Positions 10,531 to 23,502 of a stretch of 64,000 nt of DNA are shown piece by piece. The DNA comes from Motacilla alba alba (taxonomy: Eukaryota > Chordata > Aves > Passeriformes > Motacillidae): the NCBI RefSeq assembly GCF_015832195.1, contig NC_052017.1, forward strand, positions 67,519,801 to 67,583,800. Reading direction: 5' to 3'. Numbering within the stretch: position 1 is the stretch's first letter; each line of letters opens with the position of its first letter. A program made the position numbers and the translations under genes. The notes under the pieces were generated by a model, which searched no databases, was not told the DNA's origin, and worked only from the letters and a program-made list of their open reading frames with translations.

Positions 10531-13500
10531 GTAGCAGAGATATTACAAAGCACTACTACATTTAATTTATTTGTTCAAAACAGTCATGTCACAGTATCTA
10601 ACAGATGTAAATGAGACCGATCAGTGGTACAACAAACAATGGGCAGAGCAGTTCTAGGATTTCACAGCAATTTCTGAAAAATCTAAATTAAAAGAAAAAT
10701 AAAATAAGCCTGTATTTGCCGATATAAGCCTATAAGCCAATTTGCCTACCTAACTTCATCCCCTACAAAAACATTTTACTCATAAACGAAATCACAATAC
10801 AACTAGAGCAGAATTACAAGAGTATCTGTGAAAACTGGACACATACCAAGGAATTTACTGACCTATAAACAAGGTCTGTAAAAGCACACAAAGATCATAT
10901 AACAGTTCATATCATCCCGCAACCAACAGAAATCCTCCTGATCTGCTGAGGATTGCCAGGGATGCTGGAGTATGGCAATTTTCCAAAGGTTTCAACAGCC
11001 TCCCCAAGGGCCTTCTGTAACCCTGACACAGTGCTGCCCAACTTACTCCTGGGCAGGAGAACTTAAAATTGCCTGAGAATACTGCATTTTTCTTTTTAGT
11101 CTTCAAAGAGTATGAGGCCTGTCCAAAGAGTGTATGTAGTAGTTACAGGAGAAAGATAGGATAATATTTAAGTATATTTAACAACCCCCAACGCATAAAA
11201 GACTGAAATGTTTGAACATGTGATCACTGAATTTGACTGAGTTGTTAGAAGATCATAGTATGGCTAATGCTGACACTGGCTAAGTACTACAATATTAGAC
11301 AAAATTACAAAAGGAAAAGTATAGAGATGTTAATATCAGGCCAACTACAGACCCACTGACTTTTACACAGGTTTATCCTGAAATAAATGTTATTTATAAT
11401 TCCTACCCTTTTTAACCTGAACATATGTATTTGTCCTATCTGTACTACAGTAGCCTATAGGGTTTGTAATTTAAAATACACCATAGTGTGGTGAAAATGT
11501 CTTAATATCACACTTTAACTGAAAAGATTCTAGAGTTTATTACTGTTTCTTAAAATTGTGTATTACTGACATGCCTATAACATTTACTAGAGAACGCACT
11601 ACTCATTAACATGCCATGCACCAATCACTACTCTACTAATATACTTTATTTAACTACAAAATGACATTTCAAACTGGACTATGCCAACAAAACAGAAGTA
11701 GGGAACCCTCAACTATTACAAGGTATAAGAGAGGAACAATGACTCCTTGAAGATGACCACTGTTCCAGAGTGAAACTTATTACTAGAAAGAAGAAAGGAC
11801 TTCAGAACAAAATACCTTAACATATTGTAACAAGTCCATTTTCTCCCTCAAAGCTTCACGGGAAGCTGAAAAATAAGGATTGGTGGGCAGTACTAATTGT
11901 TTTGGCTTGTATTACTCTTTCAGAAGACTTGGTGCTCTTTAGTGCTTAGTGCTACTCAGTGCTTTAATGTTAGCTAGTTACATCTGGATTTGGAAATGCA
12001 AAAGAATTCTGAATGCAAAGCACCAGCACTGTTCCATGAAGTCAATAAACATAACAGGTACCTAAACCCACCAATGTGAAGAATGAAAAAACCCACAACA
12101 TTTATTTTTTATGTGTCTTAAAGGTACTCATACCTGAATAATTTCACCCATTGCTTTCAAAGCTGATTATACATAATACACTTATTACCTTTTACTTTTT
12201 CTTTAGAGCATCTAAAGGGTTGTGGAATCTAGCATTCCAGAAAGAGAAAGAAAATCCTTCAAATAAACATTTCCTCAGATTCTTAAGAGCAGAAAATAAA
12301 TCAAGTTTAGAAAACCCTATTTTCAGAGTATTTCTTTCAGAAGAGGTCCTGGCTCCTGACCCATGGTTTGGGCAAGCCCTCCACTTCCTATTATTCCTAT
12401 CTGGTACTGTATGACCATTTGAGAAAACGCATTCTCTTTCTATAGAGTTATTACACCATACATACTAATATTATACATATTAATGGTAAGCTTTTAACTT
12501 CGTTTACATTTTACCATTTTTTAAGTTGAAAACTTTCTTTTTCCTACACGGATGTGGAATAAGAAATATTTAAATTTTGTTTTTTTCTCCCTCTCACCTA
12601 TTTAGAAAGGTTTTTTCCACTGCTCCGTTGTCTGTGCTCAGAAAGATCATTTATAAAAACCCCTCCCAAACCAGACTGACTATATGGGACCCAATAAAGC
12701 TAATGGAACAAAAAGCACTATCAATGTGAAAAGAAACAAGAAAACAAAATGGCCCACTAGCTTTCAATAACAGCAAAGATATAACTTGTGTTTTGTATAA
12801 ACTTTTAAATATTTAAAATAAGTTTTCAAGCTAATTGCCTACCCATGCACAGAAGGTAAAAATAGATGATTCTCTAAAGAATGCAGAATAATCTGTCATC
12901 CTTTCTACTCAGAAATTGAAACAGAAAATCACAAACCACATAGTAGGTTGCTTGAAATACCCATTGTTACCATATTGGGTTTGCCTGCTTGTAGTAACGT
13001 AAGAAAAAACCCACTATCTTTGAATTCTTTGGTGAAAGGGTGTTACCCTGCACTGCCACAATTACATCTTCACACACTTATCAAGCCTGAGAGAAGCCCT
13101 GGCAGGATATTCTTCCTGTTTGCTGAAAATTTGTTTTTGAATTAGCTCTGTCAATAAAGTGTTATGTCTGGTAAAATAAGCTTTGCATTTACTGTTGCTT
13201 TCAATTCATTCCTGTATTTCTCAAAAGTGCCCTCTGAATTTGAAATCCATCCAGAAAACCGAAGGATGAGGGGAGAGTACAAGACAATAATTCTGTTTAC
13301 ACTAGATGGGATTTTGAGCTCACTATACCAAATCAAAGGAGGATGGATGACAATCTGTGTTCTTTACCTAAAGCATCTGAACTTTGAAGCATTTTTTTTC
13401 TAATATGATTGCTTTATACATTTCTATAAGCAAGTTCTGTAGAGTAAGAGTGCTTCACATAAGGACCCAGCAGGAACCAGACCAGAGCTCTACTTTCTCA

Positions 13501-16500
13501 CTGCTTTTCCAGTGCCTATCCTGATGCCCTAACAGGGCAATAATTAGAATCTCTGAACATTGCACAGTAAAAAGCTAATTCTATGAATAATAGTTAAGAG
13601 AATATTTCCATAAAAATACTGGCTAACAATGTAGAAAAACATATAAAAATAACTGAATTAAAACTTTCTGATGTCACAAAACACTTCCTTACTCCTGAGG
13701 AAAGAGAAATGACATTGTTTGTAAAACAATATCAGGCCTATAAATATGTTATATTCCCATTATCCCCATAAATGCCTATTTTTTTAAAATGGCCATTACC
13801 TCTCTCTCTTGGACTCAAACATAGTTTAGCAAAGAATTCTCAGGACTAAATGGGAGCATCAACTAAAGCTACAACTAATCTTTCTCTTTTGAATTTGACA
13901 CCCTTTGATTTCCCTAGATGTCCCCTTTTCTTACTCATTCAAGTCCAGAATAGAAATTTCCAACTACATTAATCATTATTTCACCATGCATGTAATTTGT
14001 TTCTTCTCACAAATATTTACTGTATTCCTTTTAGACATAGGATTTTTTTAACAAATTACTTAATATCCTCTTTGTTCCCGTTGTACCAGCTTTCATCAAT
14101 GTTTTGGCCTAGATTCCCCAGCTGTGTATACACTGGAAGTATACTGGGACACCTCTCATAGGGACCTTGCCAGCCACTTATTCTGCTCCCTCTCATTCTA
14201 GCCCATCTTTCAAACAACACAGGAATTCAAGCTGAAATGCAAAGGACAGCAGTGCTAAGGCATGGAAGACATTGTGCCAGCCAGTGTGTTATCTACAGAT
14301 TCATTACACACCAGGTGTGACCGAAGAGTAACAATAAATGTGTGTGAAAAACAGAGAAACCTTGAGAGCTTCTTTAGTCCAATATTAGCCCAAGTCTTCT
14401 TGGAGTTGCCCTTCGCAGCGCTCAGGCATTCCTATCTGCATCCCAAACTAAAAATTCTGTTTAGGGGCATGCAGAAAAATGATCAGCTCAAGTTATCTTC
14501 CTGCTCTTCATTACTTCATTTAGCTCCTGCTTCAGGTATGCCTCTCTGAAATTTCTGTTTTCTTGCACCTTAAGTAATAAAGTGTTTCTCTGCAAGTTTT
14601 GTGCTTTTGCTGCTCACTGCAACACTTTCTTTAAAAAGAGATCACTAAATATAAATAAGCACAGATCCCACTGCCAACCTTGTGGTACAACTACAATGAA
14701 CCACTAAGCCTACTCTGTTTTCCCTCCTTCCAGTCAGTTTCAGAGCAGTCTTTTGAAGTACAACTTCTTACTTTCTTTGGTTGCCTCTTTCAAGGAATAT
14801 TTTCAAAGAAAATAGATGACAGTCTGTATTTCTTTATCCATGCTTCAATAAGATGGTTAAAGAACTCTTAGGAACAATAGTATGATGCTTTCCTCCACTT
14901 CCACATTAAATTTTACGACTTCCCAGTTTTCAGATGCATTTAAATTTAGAATATTATAGCTCAAAGCGCCAATGTTTATGATTTGCCTTTGTTTCTTAAA
15001 GGTGTCTAAACCATAATAAACTTTCAAGCATTTAAAATTACACTTACTAAAGACAAAAGCTTTTTTATGTGTTCTAAGATTGCAAAACTAAGAAAACCAT
15101 TACTTAAAGAAGAAAACAGTTACTATAGAAGAATTAACTGTTTGATAATTTGTGGCCCAATGCATTTCAGAGTGTGTTCTTAAATAAGTTTACAATATAA
15201 GTGGTATGTAGAGCAGGTAATGTAGGTATTTTTGTTTGGAAAAAAATGCATACAGTGTTACAAACATGCAGCTTCTGTATTTATTTTCTTTTAAACAACA
15301 GTAGTTCGTTGTATTATTATCAGCAACTCACAGCAGCAGCTCCAGATCATGGTTATGCCACCTTGAGTACTGAAATTTCTCTGGGTAGGAAGTAGAGTTA
15401 TTCCAGGGCAATATAATATATACATGTATACATAAAAATAAAAGGTATTTTTATGAACATCTATAACATTCAAGATGGTATCCAGCTGTTATCCCAACAG
15501 CTAGCCTTAAAAAACCTTGGTTTTGAATCTTAGTTTTGCATCTTCCTAAATCTAACTATATCCTCTCTTTCACAAACATTGGTGTAAACACTGTATTTCA
15601 GAGTTTTGTCATAATTGCATGATATTTTATCCCACCTGTAAAAGTCTCCCTGTGAGGATGTTTTGTTGACTTTATTTTACGTAGACAATGTGATCTAGGC
15701 AAATCTTCCACAAACCACATTACAGTTGTTTTAGCTGAGTTTTTTAACGGATTTTTGCATCAAACTATTAAGATTAATCGTCTTTTCAAGAGAACACAGA
15801 TTTATAATGACAGTTGCCTTGACAAACATGCGTTCCATCCACTTTGCAGCTTTGACAGAGATGGGAGATGAAACTTTTTCAAAAATTGAAACAGCAAGAG
15901 ACAAAAAAGTGGCTGGTTACTCTACCAGGCATAACTGCAAAAGGCACCACATGAGTGTTTCTGATTTGACTTCACATTTCTAAAGCTGCTCAGAAATTCT
16001 TCAATTTTGACAATGTTGGATTAAAAAAAAAGTATCTAGCTCAACATTTTTGTTCTATGACTCAGTCTGATCTTCAACACACCTTCTCTGCGCAGATGTA
16101 AAGTAGGTTGAAAGAGTGTCTTGTAAACAGAGGCCCTGCTTCATTGTGCTTCATCTTTCCTAAGTTTTGGCACAGCAGGTGTGACAAACCTGTCCTCAGA
16201 ATTTACTTCTGTCTCATTTTGGCACATATGCTGTAGGAGAATGTAATGGCAGATCATTACTGACCCCATCTGATCTGTCAGTCAAGAGACATGGAGACTC
16301 CAAATCCTCAGCTCATGTAAACTGATGTAACATCAGAGGAACTGCAGACCTGTGAGCTTTATGTTGACCAGGGGGCTACAGCTGTAATACAAATTCCAGT
16401 GAGAACAACACAGGAGTCTTTCTCGCAACTTAAGCTGAGGTTTTTATGTCCAAACTGAGAATTTATTGGGAAATTTCTTACCCATTTCTTAAAAAAAAAA

Positions 16501-16671
16501 AAAAAAAAAGTTCAATTCAGAATTTCCTGTAAGGATTTTTCAGGGACGGAATTAAGAAAGGAAAAATTATGTGTCCGTTTCCCTCCCCAGGGACATATCC
16601 TCTACCTCACTGTCACTTCCAGAAGGCTGATAAAAATAAGCCTGCCCTTAAAGGAGCAGTTGGTTAGGCCA
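10531..16671. other. CDYL downstream intron, no recognisable feature
   Basis: AT-rich DNA with only short frames (for example 12151-12414, 13164-13403 and 14262-14549 on the plus strand). A poly(A) run lies at about 16491-16509. No exon with a family match was seen. Confidence 0.55.
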
Positions 16672-16697
16672 TTTATATATGATTAATCATATATAAA
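16672..16697. repeat. Perfect 26-bp palindrome
   Basis: The half TTTATATATGATT (16672-16684) is followed directly by its exact complement AATCATATATAAA (16685-16697). The centre TGATTAATCA is a homeodomain-type core. The AT-rich arms could form a cruciform. Confidence 0.9.
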
Positions 16698-19600
16698 AAT
16701 ATGTCTCCCATACCTGGGATTGGGGAAAGGAAAGGGATCACTTTTTTCAAAGTAACTACATTTTACACTAACTCAGTTGCATTAAATGTCTACACCAATG
16801 TAACACCCAACTGAGACACCTCCATTTTGAGTACTGAAGAACGGCAGAAGAGGAAAGAAACAAGTCACTTATGCCTTATGTGTCTCAAAAATGAAAGCAA
16901 ACGGAGCACTTAGATCCTGATTACTATTATTATGATAATCTGTTGACATAAACCAATACGGTTCTAAAGATAAGAGATTTTCACAGCAAGTTCTCAACCC
17001 TGGAGCTCCATGTAAAGTAACAATAATGTGTACTACAAACTGCAGAAGCAATAGGGCAGAGGGAAGACAAAAAACCAGAACAGTAACAGATCAATTTTCC
17101 ACATGACATAGACCATGCACTCTACCATACTGCTTAAAACTTTTGCATTTATACTAAGCCAGAGAATATAGATAAACAAGAAATTGGCAACAATTCAGAT
17201 TAATTTTAGTTAAAACAGCTGAAGAACGTGACTTTGTAAGACAGAAAGAAAAACCAATGTTAGGTAAAAATGTTGCAATATAGTGCATAAGGCACATAAT
17301 AATGTGAATTCTTAAGAAATAAAATCAAAAGTCAACTTCTGGGAAAAAAAAACCCCAAAGGTATTTTTAAGCTTGATTACATAAAAACTGCTTTACTCTT
17401 TAGTAATTTGCTAAACAGATACACAACAAAGATAGAAAATTACACACTTGTGCATTTGAAAAAGAAGTTTAACCAGTAATTTTAGAAGTTAAGGTGGCTT
17501 TGCAAAGGACTTTAACCCATTTAATAGGCTTTTGTTTGCACTAATAAAATATTTGGTTGCTTTCCAGATCGCTCAGCAGAGATCAAGCCACCATCCAAAT
17601 GCAATGTACAAAACACACTGAAAAAAAGAAGTTCTTCTCTTAGGGTTTTTTTTTAAAATCACATTTTACTACTTAACCAACAAAATCTCCCAACTAAGAA
17701 AAGGAGGGCTCAAATTTGCTTCTGTCCTTTCAGGATGCTAAAAAGAAATAAAAAAAAACTGTAACACATCATCCCCTTTCCTTTTGTTTTACTCTAAATT
17801 CTTCAACTTTTCTCTTAATTCTGCTTTCTCAGAGGGTTTATATGCATGGCTTGTGGTCCATCTAGACAACTCTGTGGTTCACAGCTCTGTCAGCTGCTGT
17901 GCCCTTCCCATGGGACTCTTGAGCTTGGCCAGTTATGCTGGTGACAGCAGTCCATTCCTCATGAAGAGTTCAACACCCAGGCACACCCAGGCAGAGGTGA
18001 AAAAGTAACCAGGAAAATTTGGGAGGGAATTGTGTGAGCTCCCTCACCCTAACGAACAGGGAGGGAGGAACTGAACTCCTTTAAGCTGGGCTTGGTATTG
18101 CATTGAGAACAGATGTTTCTCCTCAGTTCCACTGGCCTCCATAATCCCTTCCACGCTTGCTTGATTCCTTTTGAGACCAAAGGTATCAGACACTTAACCA
18201 AACAGACACTATTTTCCTTTGGTGTTTGAGTGGATTTTTATTTTTCCAAATCTATGGGTTTTAATCCCATAAGCTGCTTTGGGGAAAGAAGAGAACAGGT
18301 AACAAACAAAACTTAAGTTCAGTCTGTTCTTCTATTTTTTTTTTTTCTGATGCCGCTTTTCATTTGCTGACAATGCCATTGTTTTGAGAAGAAAACAGCA
18401 CCATTATCCAACTAAAAAATCAGCAGACACCCTTGTTCCTTGTAGGGTGCTACACTGCAAGCATCTTTGTATTGTCACCCTGCTGCTCCTGCAAGTTGTT
18501 AATCGGAACTAATATGTGCAAGGAGGGAGATGCTGATGCCACCGTGCACACTGGTGGTGCTTGTGTGACTAACAAGTGATGTAATTTACAGCAGTTCTTG
18601 TATTTCTCTTCCCGTGTGCCAGCACCAGCCTGCCTTATTCTAATTTTGAAAACATATGCAGCTAGATGTGCTTTTCTTCCTTATTTTAGACTTTGAGCTT
18701 TGCATGCTTTTCTGCCTGAAATTTCCCTTCTTGTGGCATTTATTCTCAATTACATCCACATGTTGGACATTGCTAGCTGAATAAAAACTGTAGCAAATAT
18801 AGGGTTACCCAGAATAAAAATGACTAGAATTTGCCAAGAAATGGTATTACCCTGACTTTTGGTCCTTTCTAAAATTTCAAGACAACTCTCTAGCCCTGTA
18901 TGATGGACAGATCAGATCCCCTTTACAGCTTATCTTCTTGTGCACTCTATTAAATTCAACTTCCCTGGTTATTATGACCATACTCTGCTGAAACCATCTG
19001 CAGTAAGATTTCAAAGCCACTTTTTAATACCACTTTGATGAAGGAAACTTTGAGAAACTTTTAAGGTATCAGAACCTGTTGTTAGACACAAAACCACCTT
19101 TTGTCTTGCCTAGTTTTGAGTATATCCGTTACTTGTATGTGCCACTAACACCTTCTCCCCAACAATTCATTTCTTTGTTGTTGTCTTTCTACTTTGTTCA
19201 TCCATTCCAGGATTGCTTTTATTAACTTTTAGTAATAGCTGATGATCACCACGTATTTCAAAATACCAGAACTACAGCAATGTTCAATTCAGTGATCTGT
19301 CCTCACTTCTTCCATACATCACCCTAATTCTTAGCTTTGTATATATATTACTCCATTGACTCAATTTTCAAGGCCAAGCCTTTAAAATATGAACATTCAA
19401 CACAATGCTATTCCTTTTGATAGCAGCTTGATTTCAGTGTGCTGAGACTGCCAGGTCCCAGAGTAAACATGACTGATATTTTATTCCCCAGAACCGCTGT
19501 ATATTTAAACAGATATTTGCTGACTGCCTTTTCTGAGACTGTAAGATTTTGGAATGTGAACTGCACCACTGAAGTTTGTCTCAGGAAAAGCAGGACTAGG

Positions 19601-21480
19601 TGCTACAATAACACTAATATTTCCCAGTAATTGCTGTCATGGCATTTTTACATGCATACACATTTCTGGGATTTTTGGTTCACACTTCTCTTATAAATTA
19701 AACAAAAAAAAGGGTAAAAACAAGGCTGGGAAAAACAAACAAGTAACAGACTAAACAGTGAGTAGTTTCACCATCCTGAGTGAGGACTTAAAGATCAACC
19801 TGAGTCACACTACTAACAGTCATAGCAGCATACTCAAAATCAGGAACACTGTTTTCATATTAAACTTTGAATTATTTTTCTAGTATTACTTCAAAAAAAA
19901 TGTAATTCAGTTTTAATTTTAAAAGTTGTCTAAATTTTTTTAAAGTATAATCTGTATTTTTCTAGAATCTTTCAAAATTATGCTTTATGACTAGTGCTTT
20001 CTGTTTTGACTAATTCAGTTTACCAAGAGAAATGTCTTGATAAAAAATTCCTAAACCAGCTTAAGTAAGAAGTTATTTTTCAAAACATGCTTTTGTCTTC
20101 CTGACAGCATCCTCCAAGTGGTAGTAGGAATTCTTAAAATTAACAGAAGGTGTATGTGGAGGAGGTGGGAAGTTTGTAAAGAATGCTTCAAATGCCAGAT
20201 CTATCATCTGTATTATTAATATGTCAGATCTGGTGCACATGAAGATGCATTTCTGTGCAATGAATACCCCTCATGATATATGATTCCCGAGGTCGTGCTG
20301 AAAATGTGATGAGGTGACCATTTAAGACTGAAGGAATGTCCTGAGTAAGGAGCAAAACAGGATCCTGAACTGCAGCAGCCCCATGCAGGGGAGGGAAGCA
20401 CCTATTTACTACACTTTTAATGAGTTGCAGTGTGAAGTTAAAAATAAAAACAGCAAGGAGAAGAATGCATCTTCAAGGAGTGAAAAGACAGCAAATGTGT
20501 CAGCTCAGGAAGCTCCAAGGCCAGGAGAGCTCTGAAGACAGGGCTGTCTCTCTTTGCTTCTCCCTTAAAAAATCCACTCAGGCCATGCATAATGGCTGAG
20601 TTGGAGCCTGGGCTTCCATGAGGAAGATATGTCAAAGAAATCCTGAAAAGTTAGGAAGAGAGACTGGTGTCAGGTATAAGTGCAAAGGATTTTTCTTTTG
20701 CTACTTTTTTTCCAAGTTTCATAATCACAGAAATACTGCATGATTGGAAGGTTACCCCCAAAAGTGTTGCAGGTGAACAAAAGAAAACCCCAATAAACAT
20801 GGATATTTAGCATCCATTTCCCAGCAGATATGCACAGCTCAGCTTGGGGACTGGAGTGGTGTATCAGGGCAGACAGGGAAAGCCTCAGTTAATGCACTGA
20901 TATGCCTCCAGCAGCAGACAGAAGGTGGAACATATTGTATATGTTTCATCAACCACGTATTGTGACTATCTCCTTGGCTCTCCTTTTTTGATCTACACCT
21001 TTAGGATCTGGTGAAAACGTAAGTGTGAGAAAACTCTTTTATTGTCATCATTCCTAGAGCCAGTCAACAGCTTTCCCTGTTAGCTGCCCAGACAAATGCC
21101 TGGAAGAGTTGAAGAAGGTGGTGGCAGCTGAGGAAATTTTCACACAGCAGTGGAACAGGAACAGATCTCACCTAGTGAAGTGACACCTTCTGTGTCACTC
21201 CCTTTCCCTCGCAGGCCTTTCTGCTTCCATCTGATGTCCTGTAACTGGGCCCTTATTATTATACCACTATTACCAGTGTGAGAGGTTGGTGGGAACGATT
21301 TAATCTGATCTACCCAAAAGGATCCTTCATACCCCAGGTATTTTTCCTGGATGCCATGAGGCAAAAAAACAAGATGCCAAAGGTAGAACTTCCCAATCAC
21401 TTCACTAGGAACCTCGCCATACTCCAAAACACCTATTAGCTGTCATAAAACCATCCCATGTGAAGACACACTCCTCTACC
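16698..21480. other. CDYL downstream intron, no recognisable feature
   Basis: No repeat family or exon was recognised. Sequence around 20705-20750 faintly recalls a CR1 3' end but is too short to call. Frames at 20216-20635 and 21140-21427 on the minus strand have no domain I know. Confidence 0.5.
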
Positions 21481-21553
21481 TCACCTACTCAAGAGAACTC
21501 TCGTCCTGACATCTCTTGCATCTTCCCCATCAGCTTTGTTTACATCCTCAGAG

Positions 21554-21627
21554 ATTTGCATTCCTTCTTTAGCCCATGCAAAGCAAGAGATATTCCTGGC
21601 ATCTGTGTGTGCATTGCCATGGTTACC
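21554..21627. promoter_or_regulatory. Octamer plus X-box-like motif pair
   Basis: ATTTGCAT, the POU octamer, is at 21554-21561. About 50 bp on, ATTGCCATGGTTACC at 21613-21627 closely follows the RFX X-box palindrome (GTTGCCATGGNAAC). The surrounding 21480-21800 is less AT-rich than its neighbours and carries a 106-codon minus-strand frame that I do not recognise. It could be a distal element of CDYL. This is inferred from motifs only. Confidence 0.35.
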
Positions 21628-21827
21628 TAGTTCATCTGCAGCAAAATGGGTTGGTCCATGACCTGACATCACAGCTCCAGGAACACATTCCTCCCTTGTC
21701 CAGCGCTTCTCAACCTCTCCGGCTGCAGCTGCTCTTTTGGAAAATCTCAATGCAAGCAACAGTGGGGTACCCAACACAAACTCTCCCAAAGCCTTTAGCA
21801 CGTTTTTTCCCTATATGATGTCTCTGA

Positions 21828-22821
21828 GTGTGTTTTTTGGCAGGTCCAGTCCTTGAAAAATTCCAGACAATTTTTCCAGCAAACCGTCATCAACAGCACA
21901 CCTGCACATTTGACCTGCTGCATTTTATTTGAGGGCGCAGTCTTTACTTGAAAATTTAGACTTGGAAATTTAGCCTTAAAAGCCTGCTTATGAGAACACT
22001 TGTGACCACACAGTTGAGTTTATCAAGGAAGAACAAAGGTTTGGGGCACAACAATAAGGACCAAGAAATCTTAAACAAGAGTCTCAGCTGGATGGAGTAC
22101 AAACAGCTCCGTCCTGGAAGAGCAGTTTGAGTTACTTTGGTGTCACAAATTTTACAGTACAAATTGAATTAACTGTGACATACTTAGATATTAGCAAGCC
22201 AGATATCACTCCTAAATAAGTGTTCAATATCAAATGAGGTATAAACAACAAAATATTGATAAAATATAATGAAAACGAATTTCAATCCAGGCAGAAGGCA
22301 TATGTATTTCCACAACTGGCTCAAATTTTCACAGAAACAAAGCTTATTAACTTTGTTTTTTAAGCAACATCACTCTCATGGGTTTTTTCTCCAGGCAATA
22401 TTTTTAACAAAATAGATACATAAACTGTTATGAAGAATCCTTGCTCACACCATTCATCTCTTCCCATAATTAATGTTTCAAATATTCATACCAAATTTGA
22501 CCTATTTAAATAAACTTAAAGCAATGATGTAATATCTGGAAATGGTACACTAAATATGTGTACCACACAATGTCAAGGCAAACACAGATATATCTGATGG
22601 TGATTCTGAAAACACAAATACCAATAAACCTCTTCAAGGAAACCAAAAGCTGTAAAATTCAAAATGGCTTTGTAGTTATATAGTTACGTAAAATAAAGTG
22701 AAGTTCTCCAAACTTGATTTAGCGTGGCTGAAACAGAGTGGGTAATTTGTCCGCATGTCAACTGCAAAAAAACTCCAGTCAAATGAAAAATCACCACCAA
22801 AATTACGACTTGTACACCTAC
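21828..22821. other. Intron proximal to the CDYL exon's donor
   Basis: AT-rich intron sequence directly 3' of the CDYL exon in transcript sense. No repeat or further exon was recognised. Confidence 0.7.
22816..22821 (-). other. CDYL: Splice donor of the CDYL exon
   Basis: The minus strand reads AAAAG|gtaggt, close to the donor consensus. It splits a Gly codon after Asn-Gly-Lys, which fits the NGKG junction of vertebrate CDYL. Past this point the frame runs another 48 codons of unrelated sequence to a stop at about 22676, as expected for intron. Confidence 0.85.
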
Positions 22822-23488
22822 CTTTTCCATTTATTGTTAATGCTGATGCAATTGTGGCTGTTACTGGCACTGGCAATTGTGGCACTAATGGATGTATCCT
22901 TGGTCGGCTCCCCATCCTAGCACGCTCTGCACCAGGTCCTAACAAAGCTCCCACAGGTTTTTCTGCTGCTACTTCTGGTGCTACAGAGTCATCTTGATCT
23001 TGCTCTATGTGGTCCATTTTATCTGGGCTTTCATTCTGGAAGCCATCAACTGCTGTCCGGCTCTTAATTGGACTTTTGGGCACAAGGATTTTAATACCTG
23101 ATTTTGCAAGGTCCATATTTTTACGTCCAGAAAGCGACGGTGAATTGTTTTTCCGGAACTTCTGTGTGGCAGAAAAAAGTTGACTATTTTTTGACTCATG
23201 TTCTTTAGTCATAACTAAAGATTTAGAAGATGTCTTTGAAAAAGAACTATTGGTAGACCTAGAAATTTGTTTTCTGGCATTATTTGGAGAGGTCCTGTTT
23301 GTCCTGGTTAATGTGCTTTCTTTCTGCTTTTCATTGTGGCGTCTGTTAAATTCATGTATATATTCCTCACAATTGACAAGGTGCTGTTCTGGCTCCCAAG
23401 TATCATCTTCGCTGTCGTATCCTTTCCATCGCACCAAATATTCTGTTTTTCCTTTCTTGTTTTTCCTCTTGTCAACAATTCTCTCTAC
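22822..23488 (-). CDS. CDYL: CDYL internal coding exon: chromodomain and linker (partial gene)
   Basis: CDYL is a nuclear chromatin reader and co-repressor. Its chromodomain binds methylated H3K9/H3K27, the linker region recruits partners such as REST and G9a-type methyltransferases, and the C-terminal crotonase-like domain acts on crotonyl-CoA (family knowledge). The exon gives 222 codons plus one base. Residues 1-45 are most of the chromodomain, from [14 protein letters not shown] through VRWKGY and DTWEPEQHL. The rest is a Ser/Lys/Arg-rich disordered linker including [12 protein letters not shown] and [19 protein letters not shown], which separates it from CDYL2. On the minus strand the acceptor reads tttttaacag|GTAGAG and the donor AAAAG|gtaggt, so the entry phase is 0 and the exit phase 1. 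The frame stays open upstream of the acceptor boundary only by chance, and no start codon belongs here for the full-length form. The first chromodomain residues, including an aromatic-cage Tyr, must come from an upstream exon. The crotonase exons are absent and expected left of position 1. Confidence 0.96.
22830..22835 (-). promoter_or_regulatory. AATAAA inside the CDYL exon, just before the donor
   Basis: On the minus strand the Thr-Ile-Asn codons ACA ATA AAT spell AATAAA, ending 8 bp before the exon end. It is a canonical poly(A) hexamer within coding sequence and next to a splice donor. It is probably silent when U1 binds the donor. Confidence 0.4.
23114..23116 (-). other. CDYL: In-frame Met matching the start of a short CDYL isoform
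   Basis: This ATG begins [12 protein letters not shown] within the CDYL exon. As I recall it, the shortest annotated human CDYL isoform (412 residues) starts at the equivalent Met and so lacks the chromodomain while keeping the linker and crotonase-like region. The Met and its surroundings are kept here, so the same form is possible. No promoter for it can be identified from this sequence alone. Confidence 0.5.
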
Positions 23489-23502
23489 CTGTTAAAAATC
23501 AA
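23489..23502 (-). other. CDYL: Splice acceptor of the CDYL exon
   Basis: Read on the minus strand, a T-rich run ends in aacag just before GTA GAG AGA (Val-Glu-Arg). This matches the point where known CDYL isoforms with different first exons converge on VERIVDK. Confidence 0.85.

Noticed and set aside
20705..20750. Possible CR1 3' end (aatcacagaaatactgcatgattggaagg)
   Set aside because: Too short and diverged, and nothing CR1-like follows it.
22676..22821. Continuation of the CDYL coding frame past 22822
   Set aside because: A good donor with the expected phase ends the exon at NGK-G. The extra 48 codons do not resemble CDYL and are intron.
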